Source: Zea mays (taxonomy: Eukaryota > Streptophyta > Magnoliopsida > Poales > Poaceae). From it: a stretch of 64,000 bases of DNA. Below the pieces are notes generated by a model. The model was not told the origin of the DNA. It ran no database searches and worked only from the letters and a program-made list of their open reading frames with translations. The stretch is from contig NC_050097.1 of the NCBI RefSeq assembly GCF_902167145.1, positions 168,112,923-168,176,922 of the forward strand, in the 5' to 3' direction. Positions 52,709-62,449 of this stretch are shown here, in pieces (the stretch's first letter is position 1; each line of letters begins with the position of its first letter). A program made the position numbers and the translations under genes.

Positions 52709-52740
52709 TGAGGGCCGATTTGATGAGCTTAGATATGTGG

Positions 52741-52758
52741 TCCCCAGCGGAGTCGCCA
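52741..52758 (-). promoter_or_regulatory. Primer-binding site of element E
   Basis: The minus strand reads TGGCGACTCCGCTGGGGA, 7 nt after the 5' LTR end. Its TGG start pairs with a tRNA CCA tail. It is clearly not the initiator Met type; I do not assign the tRNA. Confidence 0.7.
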
Positions 52759-52765
52759 AAAAGTA

Positions 52766-53486
52766 TGTTGACGCCTTTTCGGAGCGCCAAATACTCAAGA
52801 AGAACCGTGGCGGTGCCCTCTGCACAGGGGCGGACGGTCCGCGCGCAGGGGCCGGACGGTCCGCGGCCTGGTGCGAGGCGCGGTGGTGCTCTCTGCGCAG
52901 GGGCGGACTGTCCGCGGCCTGGGGCCGGACGGTCCGCGGCCTGGTGCGCGGCTGGGGCTTCTCTGCCTGACGGCCGGACGGTCCGCGCCCTAGGGCCGGA
53001 CGGTCCGCGCGTGCGCAGGGGCGGCGGAAGACCGCCGACGGCGCCTGGATCTCGCTCCCGGGAGGGACCCCGTCGGGGAGGAGAGATCCTAGGTGGTGTC
53101 TAGGCTCGGGCCGGCCGACCTAGACTCCTCTAATCGACGTAGAGTCGAGGAGAGGCGGAGAATTTGGGGATTGGATAGCTAAACCTAAACTAGACTAGAA
53201 CTACTCCTAGGATAAAATGCGAATAAAAGTTGTATTGATTCGATTGTTGATGATCACAAATCGGCCGTAGACCTCTCTTTATATAGAGGAGGGGGGCTGG
53301 ACCCTTTACACGACTGGATTCCGTGTTAATTCCGCAAATCTAGCCAACAAACATAGCACAAAACTCGGAACCCTAAACTGCTCTGCGCATGCGCGGACCG
53401 TCCGGCCCACAGGCGCGGACTGTCCGGACCGCGGACCGTCCGGCCTCAGGGCCGGACCGTCCGGCCGCTCAATACGGCGCTCAACA
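52766..53486 (-). repeat. 5' LTR of element E
   Basis: 721 bp, one visible difference from the 3' LTR (C at 52780). A minus-strand TATA box lies at about 53277-53287. Transcription would run leftward into gag. Ends are TGTTGACGCC and GCGCTCAACA. Confidence 0.95.
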
Positions 53487-53860
53487 ACATGACTCTTGAG
53501 TCTTACACCTGTGAGAACTGCATCTGGCAAAAGGAGGAAACCCTTTATCATCTTTTCCTCAAATGTAACTTCGCGAAGGCTTGCCGGAATTCTATTGGTC
53601 TGACGCCCCCAAGAATTACTAATCCTGTGGATGCTGCAGCAAATCTAAAGCATCAGCTCAATGTTCTCTTCTCTATAGAAATCGTCATTCTCATGACTTG
53701 GAGCATTTGGAAGTGCCGTAATGCATGGCTTTTTCAGGATAAGGACCCAACAGTGCAACAATGTAAAAATGAGTTCGCAAAAGAATTACACTTGGTCACG
53801 CATAGAGCTAATGGGATATTCGATTCGGCAATACCTGAATGGCTTCAACATTGGCAGTAG
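53487..53860 (+). pseudogene. LINE ORF2, 3' part: zf-RVT zinc domain and C-terminus
   Basis: This continues the frame broken at 44240. CENCIWQKEETLYHLFLKC is the Cys/His zinc motif of zf-RVT, followed by WSIWKCRNAWLFQDK and the end FDSAIPEWLQHWQ before a stop. The 3' UTR runs from 53861 to 53976. Confidence 0.85.
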
Positions 53861-53976
53861 ATTCCGCCAATTTTAACCTTTTATAATATATCTTCCTGTA
53901 TGCTTCTAACTCTATAGTTTTAAAGTTTTAATAAAATTTCAGTAGGGGCTCGCCCCTCCTGTCCTATCAAAAAAAT

Positions 53977-54759
53977 ATTTCAGAGTATTTTTTTTACATG
54001 GAGTAGCCGTTCGCAATTGCAATTGCATACATGCATATATAATATCTCGACACATTGGCGTGATATGCCTTGACTAGAGAGAAGCAACGGTTGAGGGGTA
54101 CTCTGAATATTGTAGCCGGCGTGGCAGAGCAGAGTGGAGCAGGCGAGCAGCGGCACATGCACTAGTGGAGTTGTGCATCTGCTCTTTGTCTTGGAGCAGA
54201 CCGCCACTGCACGGCGCATCAGACATGCAGGAGCTGGACATTGTTTTGTCGAAGTCTCGTCGAGAAGCACACAAAAAATATATATATTGCTTCGGACAGG
54301 ACCTTAACATGCAGGGCCAAGCAATTGGAACACAGCAATCGAAGATACCTACTCGTTTGACCATGTTGGCGCTGAGTTTTGCAGCAAGTGTTAACGTATA
54401 GAAGCATTAATTCTGTAAATTAAAGGCGAGCAGATCGATCCCTACTAAATCTAGCTAGGCCGGATGCTCATAATTCAATGTTAATTTCTGTTGATTAAAG
54501 GCGAGCAGATCGATTAGCTAGGCCGGATGTTCACAATTAAGCTAGTCCACTAAGCCGTTTCTTATACCTGTCATAACCGGATGTAAATTAAAGCTTTTTG
54601 GTTGTGGTTAGGCCGATTTCCTGCTACAATAGTCACCGTGTCTTAAAGCCTAGTCTAGACAACTTTTAAAGTCGGCTAGGCCAACTCTTACTTGATTATA
54701 AACCAATTTGTTTTAAATAGGCTTTTAATGTAGGAAACTTAGAGAATATATTGGGCACC
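53977..54759. other. LINE 3' flank, no gene seen
   Basis: It contains an imperfect tandem duplication: AAAGGCGAGCAGATCGAT at about 54423 and again at 54498, each followed by AGCTAGGCCGGATG and a CA-AATT end, with a gap in the second copy. Short ORFs overlap without protein character. Confidence 0.45.
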
Positions 54760-55434
54760 TGTTAAGATTTCCGTGGACAACAAAAATAAGACAACACAAT
54801 TAAAGCAACATGGCCCCCCTCGATTTACTCATGACGAAGGGGTAGATTAAGAGATAAAGGTTAGAGTAAATATGAATGTTAATAAAGTGAAACATAAAGA
54901 TATGAAAGTATGTGAATCATACAACATAAACCTCATCCTTTTATTTTCTTTCCTTCCATTATATACGATTACAAGGCTACCTTCCAAATACTTGAAGTTG
55001 ACTTGGATTACAGCTTCGAATGATGAGCGATCCAAGAGTGGGCGCGTATATGAACAGTAAACCCCCCGTCTTTCCCCAATGCATATGCACTATACATCTA
55101 TCTATAGAGGCAGCATGATGTACAACTTTGTATGAAATTATATTTATATACTTAAGTCCTATGTATATGATCTATAGAGCCTTTTGATGGTGTTGTCGTC
55201 TATTCCTCTTAGAGATGTGTTATGCACACCGATTAAACCTTCCTATGTCTCCTTGTTACTTGTTCCAGATGCTCTGAGGTGCTATGTCTAAGTACTGATG
55301 CCGAAGCTATTACCTGCTTCCTTAGTATGTAGAGATTACTATGATGAAGGTAACTTTGTCATTGCTGAAACAAACTCAAAGATAGTTGAGACTCATTAGG
55401 TTGAGGACCTTCAGCAAAGGCACACCCCACAACA
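54760..55434 (-). mobile_element. Tat-type LTR D, 675 bp
   Basis: The plus strand starts TGTTAAGATTTCCG and ends CACACCCCACAACA. The core AACACAATTAAAGCAACA and a minus-strand TATA-like CTATCTATAGAGG (about 55098) match the LTRs at 25857 and 35475, and size agrees with the solo LTR C (679 bp). Flanks GCACC and GCATT agree at only 3 of 5 bases, so solo LTR or 3' LTR status is undecided. Confidence 0.55.
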
Positions 55435-55449
55435 GCATTGCACATGATT

Positions 55450-55600
55450 TTCGTTGGCCACATTTATTTTCGGCGGCCAGGGCTCGATATTAAGCTGATT
55501 TTCGGCGGCTACTGACACGGCCGCCAAAAACAAGGTTATTTTTGGTGGCCTCTAACACGATCGCCGAAAATAAAGTGGTTTAAACCGCCGGCCGTCTTTC
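55450..55600. repeat. CACTA-like subterminal repeat cluster
   Basis: The words TTTTCGGCGGCC, TTTTCGGCGGCT, CGGCCGCCAAAAA, TTTTTGGTGGCC and CGATCGCCGAAAATA occur within 150 bp in both orientations. Clusters like this are usual inside CACTA termini, but no CACTA terminus or 3-bp duplication was found. Confidence 0.45.
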
Positions 55601-55948
55601 TTTCTTCTTCTTTCTTCTCTGATTCTTCCTTGCGACGCCGCCCCCAGGCCCTCGTTGTCGTGCCACCCGATGCCGCCCGCCGCAACCCCAGGTCCTCGCG
55701 CCGCCATGCCGCGACGCCCCCGCCCCCAACAGTAGCCCCACACAGGATTAGTTTGTTTTCTATATCGGACTCAAATCGTGAAAATACAGAGGGGGCCTTA
55801 CACTGAAGGTCCGAAAACACCTTCCTTGAGCACGTTGTCAAAAACATAATTGCTCAAATACGTTTTTCTAGGTGAATGACGGAAACCTGCAACAACGGTT
55901 AATGGGCCAGCGAGTATGTGTAGCGTGGTTCCTTGACTCCTGCGCTTT

Positions 55949-55960
55949 TTACCTATATAA
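55949..55960 (+). promoter_or_regulatory. TATA box of the Transposase_28 gene D
   Basis: TACCTATATAACACG on the plus strand lies about 500 bp before the first recognisable codons of the Transposase_28 gene, in otherwise non-coding sequence. It may be that gene's core promoter. Transcription start is unverified. Confidence 0.35.
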
Positions 55961-57663
55961 CACGACTGACCTCCACTGACAGGACACAACATTGACTATT
56001 GTTGCCAACACAGTTTCTCTGCCTCTGAAGCTCATTCACTCTGTTGCTTTATGTGAGCTTCATAAATTTGTGCTTCGAGAACCACCGTATGGTAAGAATT
56101 AGAATGACAAATAGATTGGCAATGCTGACATCTTTGAAAGTGTTGTAAAAGGAGGGTGAAGTTTATGATACGAAGGTCATGCATGGGTCAGTAAGTGGCG
56201 CTTCTATACCACAAAGTTGAGGTTAAAGCAAAGATTGTCACAAAGAAGCGAAAAGCAGACAAAGTGGCTGAAGATCATGTTGAGGCTTAAATGATGGATC
56301 AGATAAAGAAGTTTATGGGTCTAAAGATGAGATTGCATTGGAGGAAGAGAATTATCTTTGACCATCTAAGCTAGCTATATTGAGATAAGGAGATCACTTA
56401 TGAAACCTAACCAGATAAAGGTTTTGAAGAAACTTGGATATATTGATGATAACAGTTTGATTTGCTTTGCTAGTGAAGAATCAACCCCGAAACCGAAGGA
56501 TGATGAGATCGTTGTTTTCGAAAGCTTCTTCCGTGTAGGCCTTCAGCTATCTATTCATCGGATGGTTAAGTAATAAAGAAGTACGAAGTTATATGCATCA
56601 GCTGACGCAAAATGCAATCATGAGGCTTGGGGTATTCATATGGGTCGTGAGAAGCTAGGGTGCTAGGGCTAATGCAGAATGCTTCTGTAGAGTGCACAAG
56701 TTGCATTACTAGACAAAGGCAAGATTTTTGGACAAACTTAATAACAACTTTAGATGTTATAACTTTTCTTATCGAAAAGATTCAAAGTTTCCTGTGCTGG
56801 CTTATCAAAGCAAGTGGTCGAACAACTAAGCACGAGGATGGTTTTACACAAAAATTGAAACTAAGAAGAGAGAAGACTTAAAAACATAGTGATGCGGCAT
56901 ATGGGATTAAGCTTCGGTTTGAAGAGGCCTCTTTTCAATATGAGTGGAGCTGCCCAAATTGCCTACATCGCATTTAACATTGTTGTGGATAGGATTGGAA
57001 CACGTGATTTGGTACAAGAGTCCCTTGCATGCTGAGTTTTTCTAGTAAGATCTAGATGGGCAATGTCGAAGTCGAAAAAAAGATGAAGAGGTGAAGGCCG
57101 GTGTACTAATGACATTGCCATATCAGTTTAAAGAACACCCAATGTTAGTGGGACATGCCCAAAATGGTTACACACCATTGAAACCATGAGCAATGAAATC
57201 TTGGATAACTATACTATCAAGGAGGATCGATTGATGACGATGTCCTTCAGAATATGGGGCAAGATAAGAATGAACAGAGTAATGGATGCTCCTGGCTTCA
57301 AATACCTAGATTACAACAACCTTGCCCAATTGACCGAAGCGGGGGTGAAAAGGAAAAAAGAAAGGTTAGCATTATGGAGTGGGATGCTGCTAGAATGGTA
57401 GAAGAGAAAAAAGTCAGGACAAAATAGCTCAAGAAGACGAAGGTAGTGTCAGAATGACGAAGGGTCTTCTCACTTAGACACAAGGGTAATACCTCCTTTG
57501 GTGAAGGAAAAAACAAGTTGAATACCATGGTAGAGAAAAAAGGTCACCCGAAGCGAAAAAAGATGGCAAGGAGAGGAAAGGGGACTTCAGCTTCATCACT
57601 TAGGGTAACCCAGATATGGAGGTAATGACGAAGCCTTTATCCATTACAACTTTGAGTCCTCTA

Positions 57664-57859
57664 TGTTAAGATAGAAAATATCTCCTTGTTAGGTAAGGCT
57701 TGTACGCCTGAATATACGCTTGATTCTATTGGAGCTGCGCCTCCTTTCTAGGCATGGTTGTTGCTTATTATTGCATCTCCTTCTATACGCCATGCATGTA
57801 CCTCTTCCTATATTAATACACGAACAGCCAGGGAGGCTGATTACCTTGCGCCATTAACA
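57664..57859 (+). repeat. 5' LTR of the copia element
   Basis: 196 bp, TGTTAAGATAG to CCATTAACA. Contains TATTAATACACG, the likely promoter region (TATA-like). Confidence 0.95.
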
Positions 57860-57871
57860 TGGTACCAGAGC
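57860..57871 (+). promoter_or_regulatory. Primer-binding site of the copia element
   Basis: TGGTACCAGAGC starts at the base after the 5' LTR, differing by one base from the initiator tRNA-Met type TGGTATCAGAGC. Confidence 0.85.
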
Positions 57872-57942
57872 TATCGATCCAATAGATGTCAAACTCGTCC
57901 ACCACATCTTCCCTTACGTCTTCCTTCTCTCCTCATATCACC

Positions 57943-58698
57943 ATGGCCGACAATTTTTCTTCCCAGCCCACACCTCCCATGGTGCCGCTCCATCACGTGG
58001 TAACCATTCGTCTAAAAAAGAGCAATTATCTGCTATGGCGTGCTCAACTTCTCCCCTACCTGCGAAGCTCTAGGTTGATCGTGTTCCTCGATGGGACCAA
58101 GCCGGCGCCAGCACGGATGATCGCTGTGTCCACTGCGCCAGATGCTGCGCAAGTTATCAACCCTGCGTATATAAAGTGGTATGATCAAGACCAGCAACTC
58201 CTGGGCGGATTGCTATCGTCCATGTCGGAGGACTCCCTCCGTGACGTGGTTATGGCCACGACTGCCAAGGAAGTCTGGGATTCCTTGCAGACGCAGTTTG
58301 CTTCCTCCACGCGAGCGCGTACTCTCCAGATCCGCGTCGAGCTTGCCACGGCAAAGAAACTCGATCTGACGGCGGCGGATTATTTTCGCAAAATCAAGGG
58401 CCTGGCAACTGAGATGGCTGCTGCTGGTTCCTCTCTTCGCGACGATGAGGTGATTGCTTATCTGCTTGCTGGTTTGCCAGCCGAGTATGACCCCTTTGTT
58501 ACTTCAATGACAACCAAGGGCGACTCCCTCTCGCTTGATGATGTATATGCCTATCTCATGGCGTTTGAGGCGAGGCAAATTAAACATCAGATGGACCATC
58601 AGCTTGCGTTTGGATCGTCTGCCAACTACGCAGGCCGTGGTGGTCGTGGTGACCGCGACAGGGGTCGTGGTGCCAGTGGCCGCTGGCGCGGCCGGTAG
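57943..58698 (+). pseudogene. Copia gag
   Basis: The Met at 57943 (TCACCATGGCC) has a good context; an upstream in-frame Met at 57886 is possible. The frame contains RLKKSNYLLWRAQLLPYLRS, then DVVMATTAKEVWDSLQTQFA, LDLTAADYFRKIKGLATEMA and LLAGLPAEYDPFVTSM, the UBN2-type gag of copia elements. It ends in a Gly/Arg-rich stretch and a stop at 58698. The zinc knuckle CQICGKEGHTAIRC (about 58759-58800) follows in another frame, so a frameshift separates it. Confidence 0.88.
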
Positions 58699-58755
58699 TG
58701 CTGGACTTTCGTCCCGCATCAGCGACAATCATGGTCGTGCTCAAACGCACGACCG

Positions 58756-60161
58756 CCCTGCCAGATCTGTGGCAAGGAGGGTCATACCGCCATCCGTTGC
58801 TGGCACTGGAATGACGACAGCTACAACACTGATCCTCCCATGGCGGCAATGGCGGCCACCTCCTCGACCAAAATTGATCCAAATTGGTACGTCGACACAG
58901 GAGCAACAAATCACATCACTAGTGATCTCGACCGACTGATGCTTCGTGAACGCTATCATGGTGGTGAGCAAGTCCAAGTCGGCAATGGTGCAGGTTTGCA
59001 GATCTTAAACACTGGTCATTCTACAATTAATTCTGTTGATCGCCCACTTGCACTACGTAATGTCTTGCATGTCCTAGATATCTCCAAGCATCTTCTTTCT
59101 GTCCATAAATTTACACAAGATAACGACGTGTTTTTTGAATTTCATCCAACCTATTTTTCCATTAAGGACCTTCAGATGAAGAGAAGGCTCCTGGAAGGAC
59201 AATCTAAGAACGGCCTCTACCCTCTACCATCTTCGGCTGTCAAGCACCTTAAGCATGCCCTCTTGAGCCGACCCATTACTTGTGTCGATTGGCATGCGCG
59301 GCTAGGACATCCATCAAGTCAAGTCGTCAACTCTATTTTGCACGTTAATAATATTTCTTGTCCCAAACAGCTAGAATCTTCCATCTGTAATGCGTGTCAA
59401 CTTGCTAAGAGTCATCAATTACCCTATAATTCATCTGTTCATCGCTCTACTTGTTCTTTGGAACTTATTTTCTCTGATGTTTGGGGCCTGCTCCAACATC
59501 TGTTGGAGGGTATAAATACTACATTAGTTTCATCGATGATTTTAGCAAATTTTCATGGGTTTATCTCATGCGAGATCGTTCTGAAGCTGCGAGTAAATTT
59601 CTACAATTTCATGCCCATGTTGAACGTCTTTTGGGCACTAAGATTAAATGTGTCCAATCTGATCGGGGTGGTGAATATCAAAAAATCCACAATACCTTTT
59701 TTCGATCTCTCGACATTGCTCATCGAGTATCATGTCCTCACACCCACCAACAAAATGGATCCGCCGAACGCAAACATCGTCATATTGTTGAAACTGGTTT
59801 AACTCTTCTTGCTCATGCCCATGTCCCCCTTAAATTCTGGGATGACGCTTTTCTCACCGCAGCCTATCTTATCAATCGAATGTCTACTAGAGTTATTGAC
59901 AACAAAACTCCTATAGAGCGCCTTTTTCATACCACCCCAAATTACTCTATGCTTCGCATTTTTGGGTGTGCATGCTGGCTAAATTTGCGACCATATAATA
60001 AACACAAACTTTGGTTTCGCTCCAAAGAATGTGTTTTCATCGGCTACAGTGCTTTACATAAAGGACACAAGTGCTTAGATATTGACACAGGGCGTGTCTA
60101 TATTTCTAGGGATATTATATTTGATGAAGGTGTCTTTCCTTTCTCTAAACTGTTCTCCTAG
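58756..60161 (+). pseudogene. Copia protease and integrase
   Basis: The protease motif WYVDTGATNHITS begins at about 58887. The integrase zinc part is WHARLGHPSSQVV and CNACQLAKSHQLPY (59290-59430). A frameshift near 59485 leads to the catalytic core: YISFIDDFSKFSWVYLM, second Asp in VQSDRGGEYQ, Glu in NGSAERKHRHIVE. It is followed by FIGYSALHKGHKC, and a stop closes it at 60161. It joins copia cDNA to host DNA in intact relatives. Confidence 0.9.
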
Positions 60162-60205
60162 CGATCTCAGCCCAACCTTCCTCCTCCTCGCATGATTTAC
60201 GTCTG

Positions 60206-62248
60206 TTGCATTTGGGAAATCACAGTAATTATATTGCAAGTGATCATGTGTTATCTGTACCTGCTAACCCTCCGTCGACAGAAAATACAGCAAATCCGGA
60301 GCTCCTTCCTTCTGTGCAGGCGCCTGTGGCGGCTAGTCCACATGCAAATTCAGGCGATTCTCGTAATGCGATTAATGCATCTTTGGAAACTACTAATGTG
60401 ATTGATGCATTTTTGGAAGGCGTGCCGGCTCTCATGCGGACAGCTAGTGCTCAGCCAGATGCGTCCTGTGCTACACCACAACAGCTGGCGGGCTCTACTG
60501 ATTCTATGCCTCTTCCAGCAACTACCATGCATGCATCGGATGTCTCTCAGGGCTTGGATTTCTTTTCTGGTGCATCTCAGCCTACGTCAAGTGATCTGGT
60601 TCCAACATCTGCACAACCTGACGGTAATACGGCCCCTATACATCCGTATGGCACTCGACTTCGTAATAATCTGTGCCAACCGAAGATACGGACAGATGGT
60701 ACAGTAACATATTCAGTGATTCGCTCTTCATCTAGTGAGCCTACTTCTCATATTAGTGCTATGAAGCACGCTCTTTGGCGCCAAGCTATGGTTGATGAAT
60801 TTCATGCCCTTCTCAAAAATAAGACCTGGCATCTTGTTCCGCCTCGTCTGGGTCTTAATGTCATTGATTGCAAATGGGTATTTAAGCTGAAGCAAAAAGC
60901 TGATGGCTCTATTGATCGCTATAAAGTCAGACTAGTGGCAAAAGGATTCAAGCAGCAGTATGGAATTGATTATGAGGAGACTTTTAGTCCGGTTGTTAAA
61001 CCGACGACAATTCGCCTGCTGCTTTCTCTAGCTGTCTCACGAGATTGGGCCATTCGACAGATTGACATTCAAAATGCTTTTCTCCATGGTTTTCTTGATG
61101 AAGTCTATATGAAGCAACCACCAGGTTTTACTGATTCCAGTCATCCGGATTATATTTGTAAATTGGATAAATCTCTATATGGATTGAAGCAGGCGCCTCG
61201 TGTATGGTTTTCTCGTCTGAGCAAGAAACTTATTGATCTGGGTTTTTCACCATCCAAGGCTGATGTCTCTCTGTTCATTCTGAATAAGGGTGGTGTACAG
61301 ATATATATATTGATTTATGTAGATGACATCATCATTATTAGCTCATCATCATCTACTGTTGATAACCTCCTCAGTCAACTCCGTGCTGATTTTGCAATCA
61401 AGGATCTAGGACGTTTGGCATATTTTCTCGGCATAGAATGTCACCACACATCGCATGTGCTCATACTATGTCAACACAAATATATTCAAGATCTTCTGAC
61501 TCGGACTAATATGATTACATCCAAGCCGGTTTCGACACCGATGTTGCCCACTGAAAAATTGCAACTAAAGGGTGGTACACCACTCTCTGCTGAGGACGCG
61601 ACACGATATCGGAGTGTCGTCGGGGCTCTACAATATCTCCTGCTCACACGACCAGATATTGCTTTCTCGGTCAATCATGTGTGTCAGTTCATGACAGCGC
61701 CCACTGTTGATCACTGGGTGGCCGTTAAGCGGATTTTGCGATATCTACATGGCACTATTACCATGGGCCTCTATCTCACCAAGAGTAATTCATCTCTCCT
61801 AAGTGCTTTTCCGATGCAGATTGGGCTGGCAATTTTGTTGATCGGCAAAGTACAGGGGGTTATGCTGTTTACATTGGACCTAATCTTATTTCTTGGGGGT
61901 CTCGCGATCGAGCACGGAAGCAGAGTATAAGGCCATCGCAGATGGAACAGCTGAGGTGATCTGGCTTCAAGTAGAGAACTTGGCATTTCTTCATCCCACG
62001 CTGCCGTCCTATGGTCTGACAATATTGGTGCTACATATTTGAGCGCTAATCCAGTATTTCATCGCCGATCAAAACATGTGGAGGTCGACTATCACTTCGT
62101 CCGAGAGCGTGTTGCTTCACACCAGCTAGAGGTCCGTCTTATCTCGACGAAGGATCAAGTTGCAGATATCATGACAAAGGCTCTTCCCATGATATTATTT
62201 AGTAAATTTCGAGACAATCTGAACTTAGTTTCACTACGTCCAGATTGA
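60206..62248 (+). pseudogene. Copia reverse transcriptase and RNase H
   Basis: The frame runs from 60206 to 61930. It starts with a linker, then [38 protein letters not shown] and the active site [10 protein letters not shown] (61318). A frameshift near 61805 leads to the RNase H part ([18 protein letters not shown]), then a small deletion near 61905 before [20 protein letters not shown]. The end is VEVDYHFVRERV and VADIMTKALP (62066-62190). The polypurine tract is at 62243-62253. Confidence 0.92.
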
Positions 62249-62253
62249 GGGGA

Positions 62254-62449
62254 TGTTAAGATAGAAAATATCTCCTTGTTAGGTAAGGCTTGTACGCCTG
62301 ATTATACGCTTGATTCTGTTGGAGCTGTGCCTCCTTTCTAGGCATGGTTGTTGCCTATTATTGCGTCTCCTTCTATACGTCATGCATGTACCTCTTCCTA
62401 TATTAATACACTAACAGCCAGGGAGGCTGATTGCCTTGCGCCATTAACA
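62254..62449 (+). repeat. 3' LTR of the copia element
   Basis: 196 bp, eight substitutions from the 5' LTR: for example GATTATA for GAATATA, CTGTTGG for CTATTGG, and GATTGCC for GATTACC. No indels. Confidence 0.95.

Larger units (their letters stand above)
44241..53486 (-). mobile_element. Very young Tat-type Ty3/gypsy element E, 9,246 bp
   Basis: It is bounded by 721-bp LTRs (44241-44961 and 52766-53486) and the 5-bp duplication ACATG (44236-44240 and 53487-53491). The order on the minus strand is 5' LTR (right), PBS, gag-protease ORF, pol ORF, polypurine tract, 3' LTR (left). Both ORFs are free of stops. By eye the LTRs differ only at one site (44255 T versus 52780 C). This is the only retroelement in the window with full coding capacity. 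A near-palindromic CGGAC-N-GTCCG word is scattered through LTRs and ORFs. It splits a LINE. Confidence 0.95.
39440..53976 (+). mobile_element. L1-type LINE split by a 9.2-kb LTR element
   Basis: ORF1 (39500-40792) and ORF2 (41002-44240, resumed at 53487-53860) lie on the plus strand. A 3' UTR follows and ends in a short A-run (53970-53976) after TCCTATC. The sequence joins cleanly when the LTR element and one copy of its ACATG duplication are ignored. The 5' end is not defined. Stops and frameshifts make it inactive. It is a different copy from the LINE at 37180-39104 and lies in the opposite direction. Confidence 0.85.
57664..62449 (+). mobile_element. Full-length Ty1/copia element, 4,786 bp
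   Basis: 196-bp LTRs at 57664-57859 and 62254-62449 (TGTTAAGATAG to GCGCCATTAACA), flanked by the perfect 5-bp duplication CTCTA (57659-57663 and 62450-62454). PBS TGGTACCAGAGC follows at once, and polypurine GATTGAGGGGA precedes the 3' LTR. Internal order gag, protease, integrase, RT, RNase H is that of copia. The LTRs differ at 8 sites by eye (about 4 percent). The size and short LTRs resemble the Retrofit/Hopscotch group; this is a guess. Multiple frameshifts prevent self-propagation. Confidence 0.95.
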
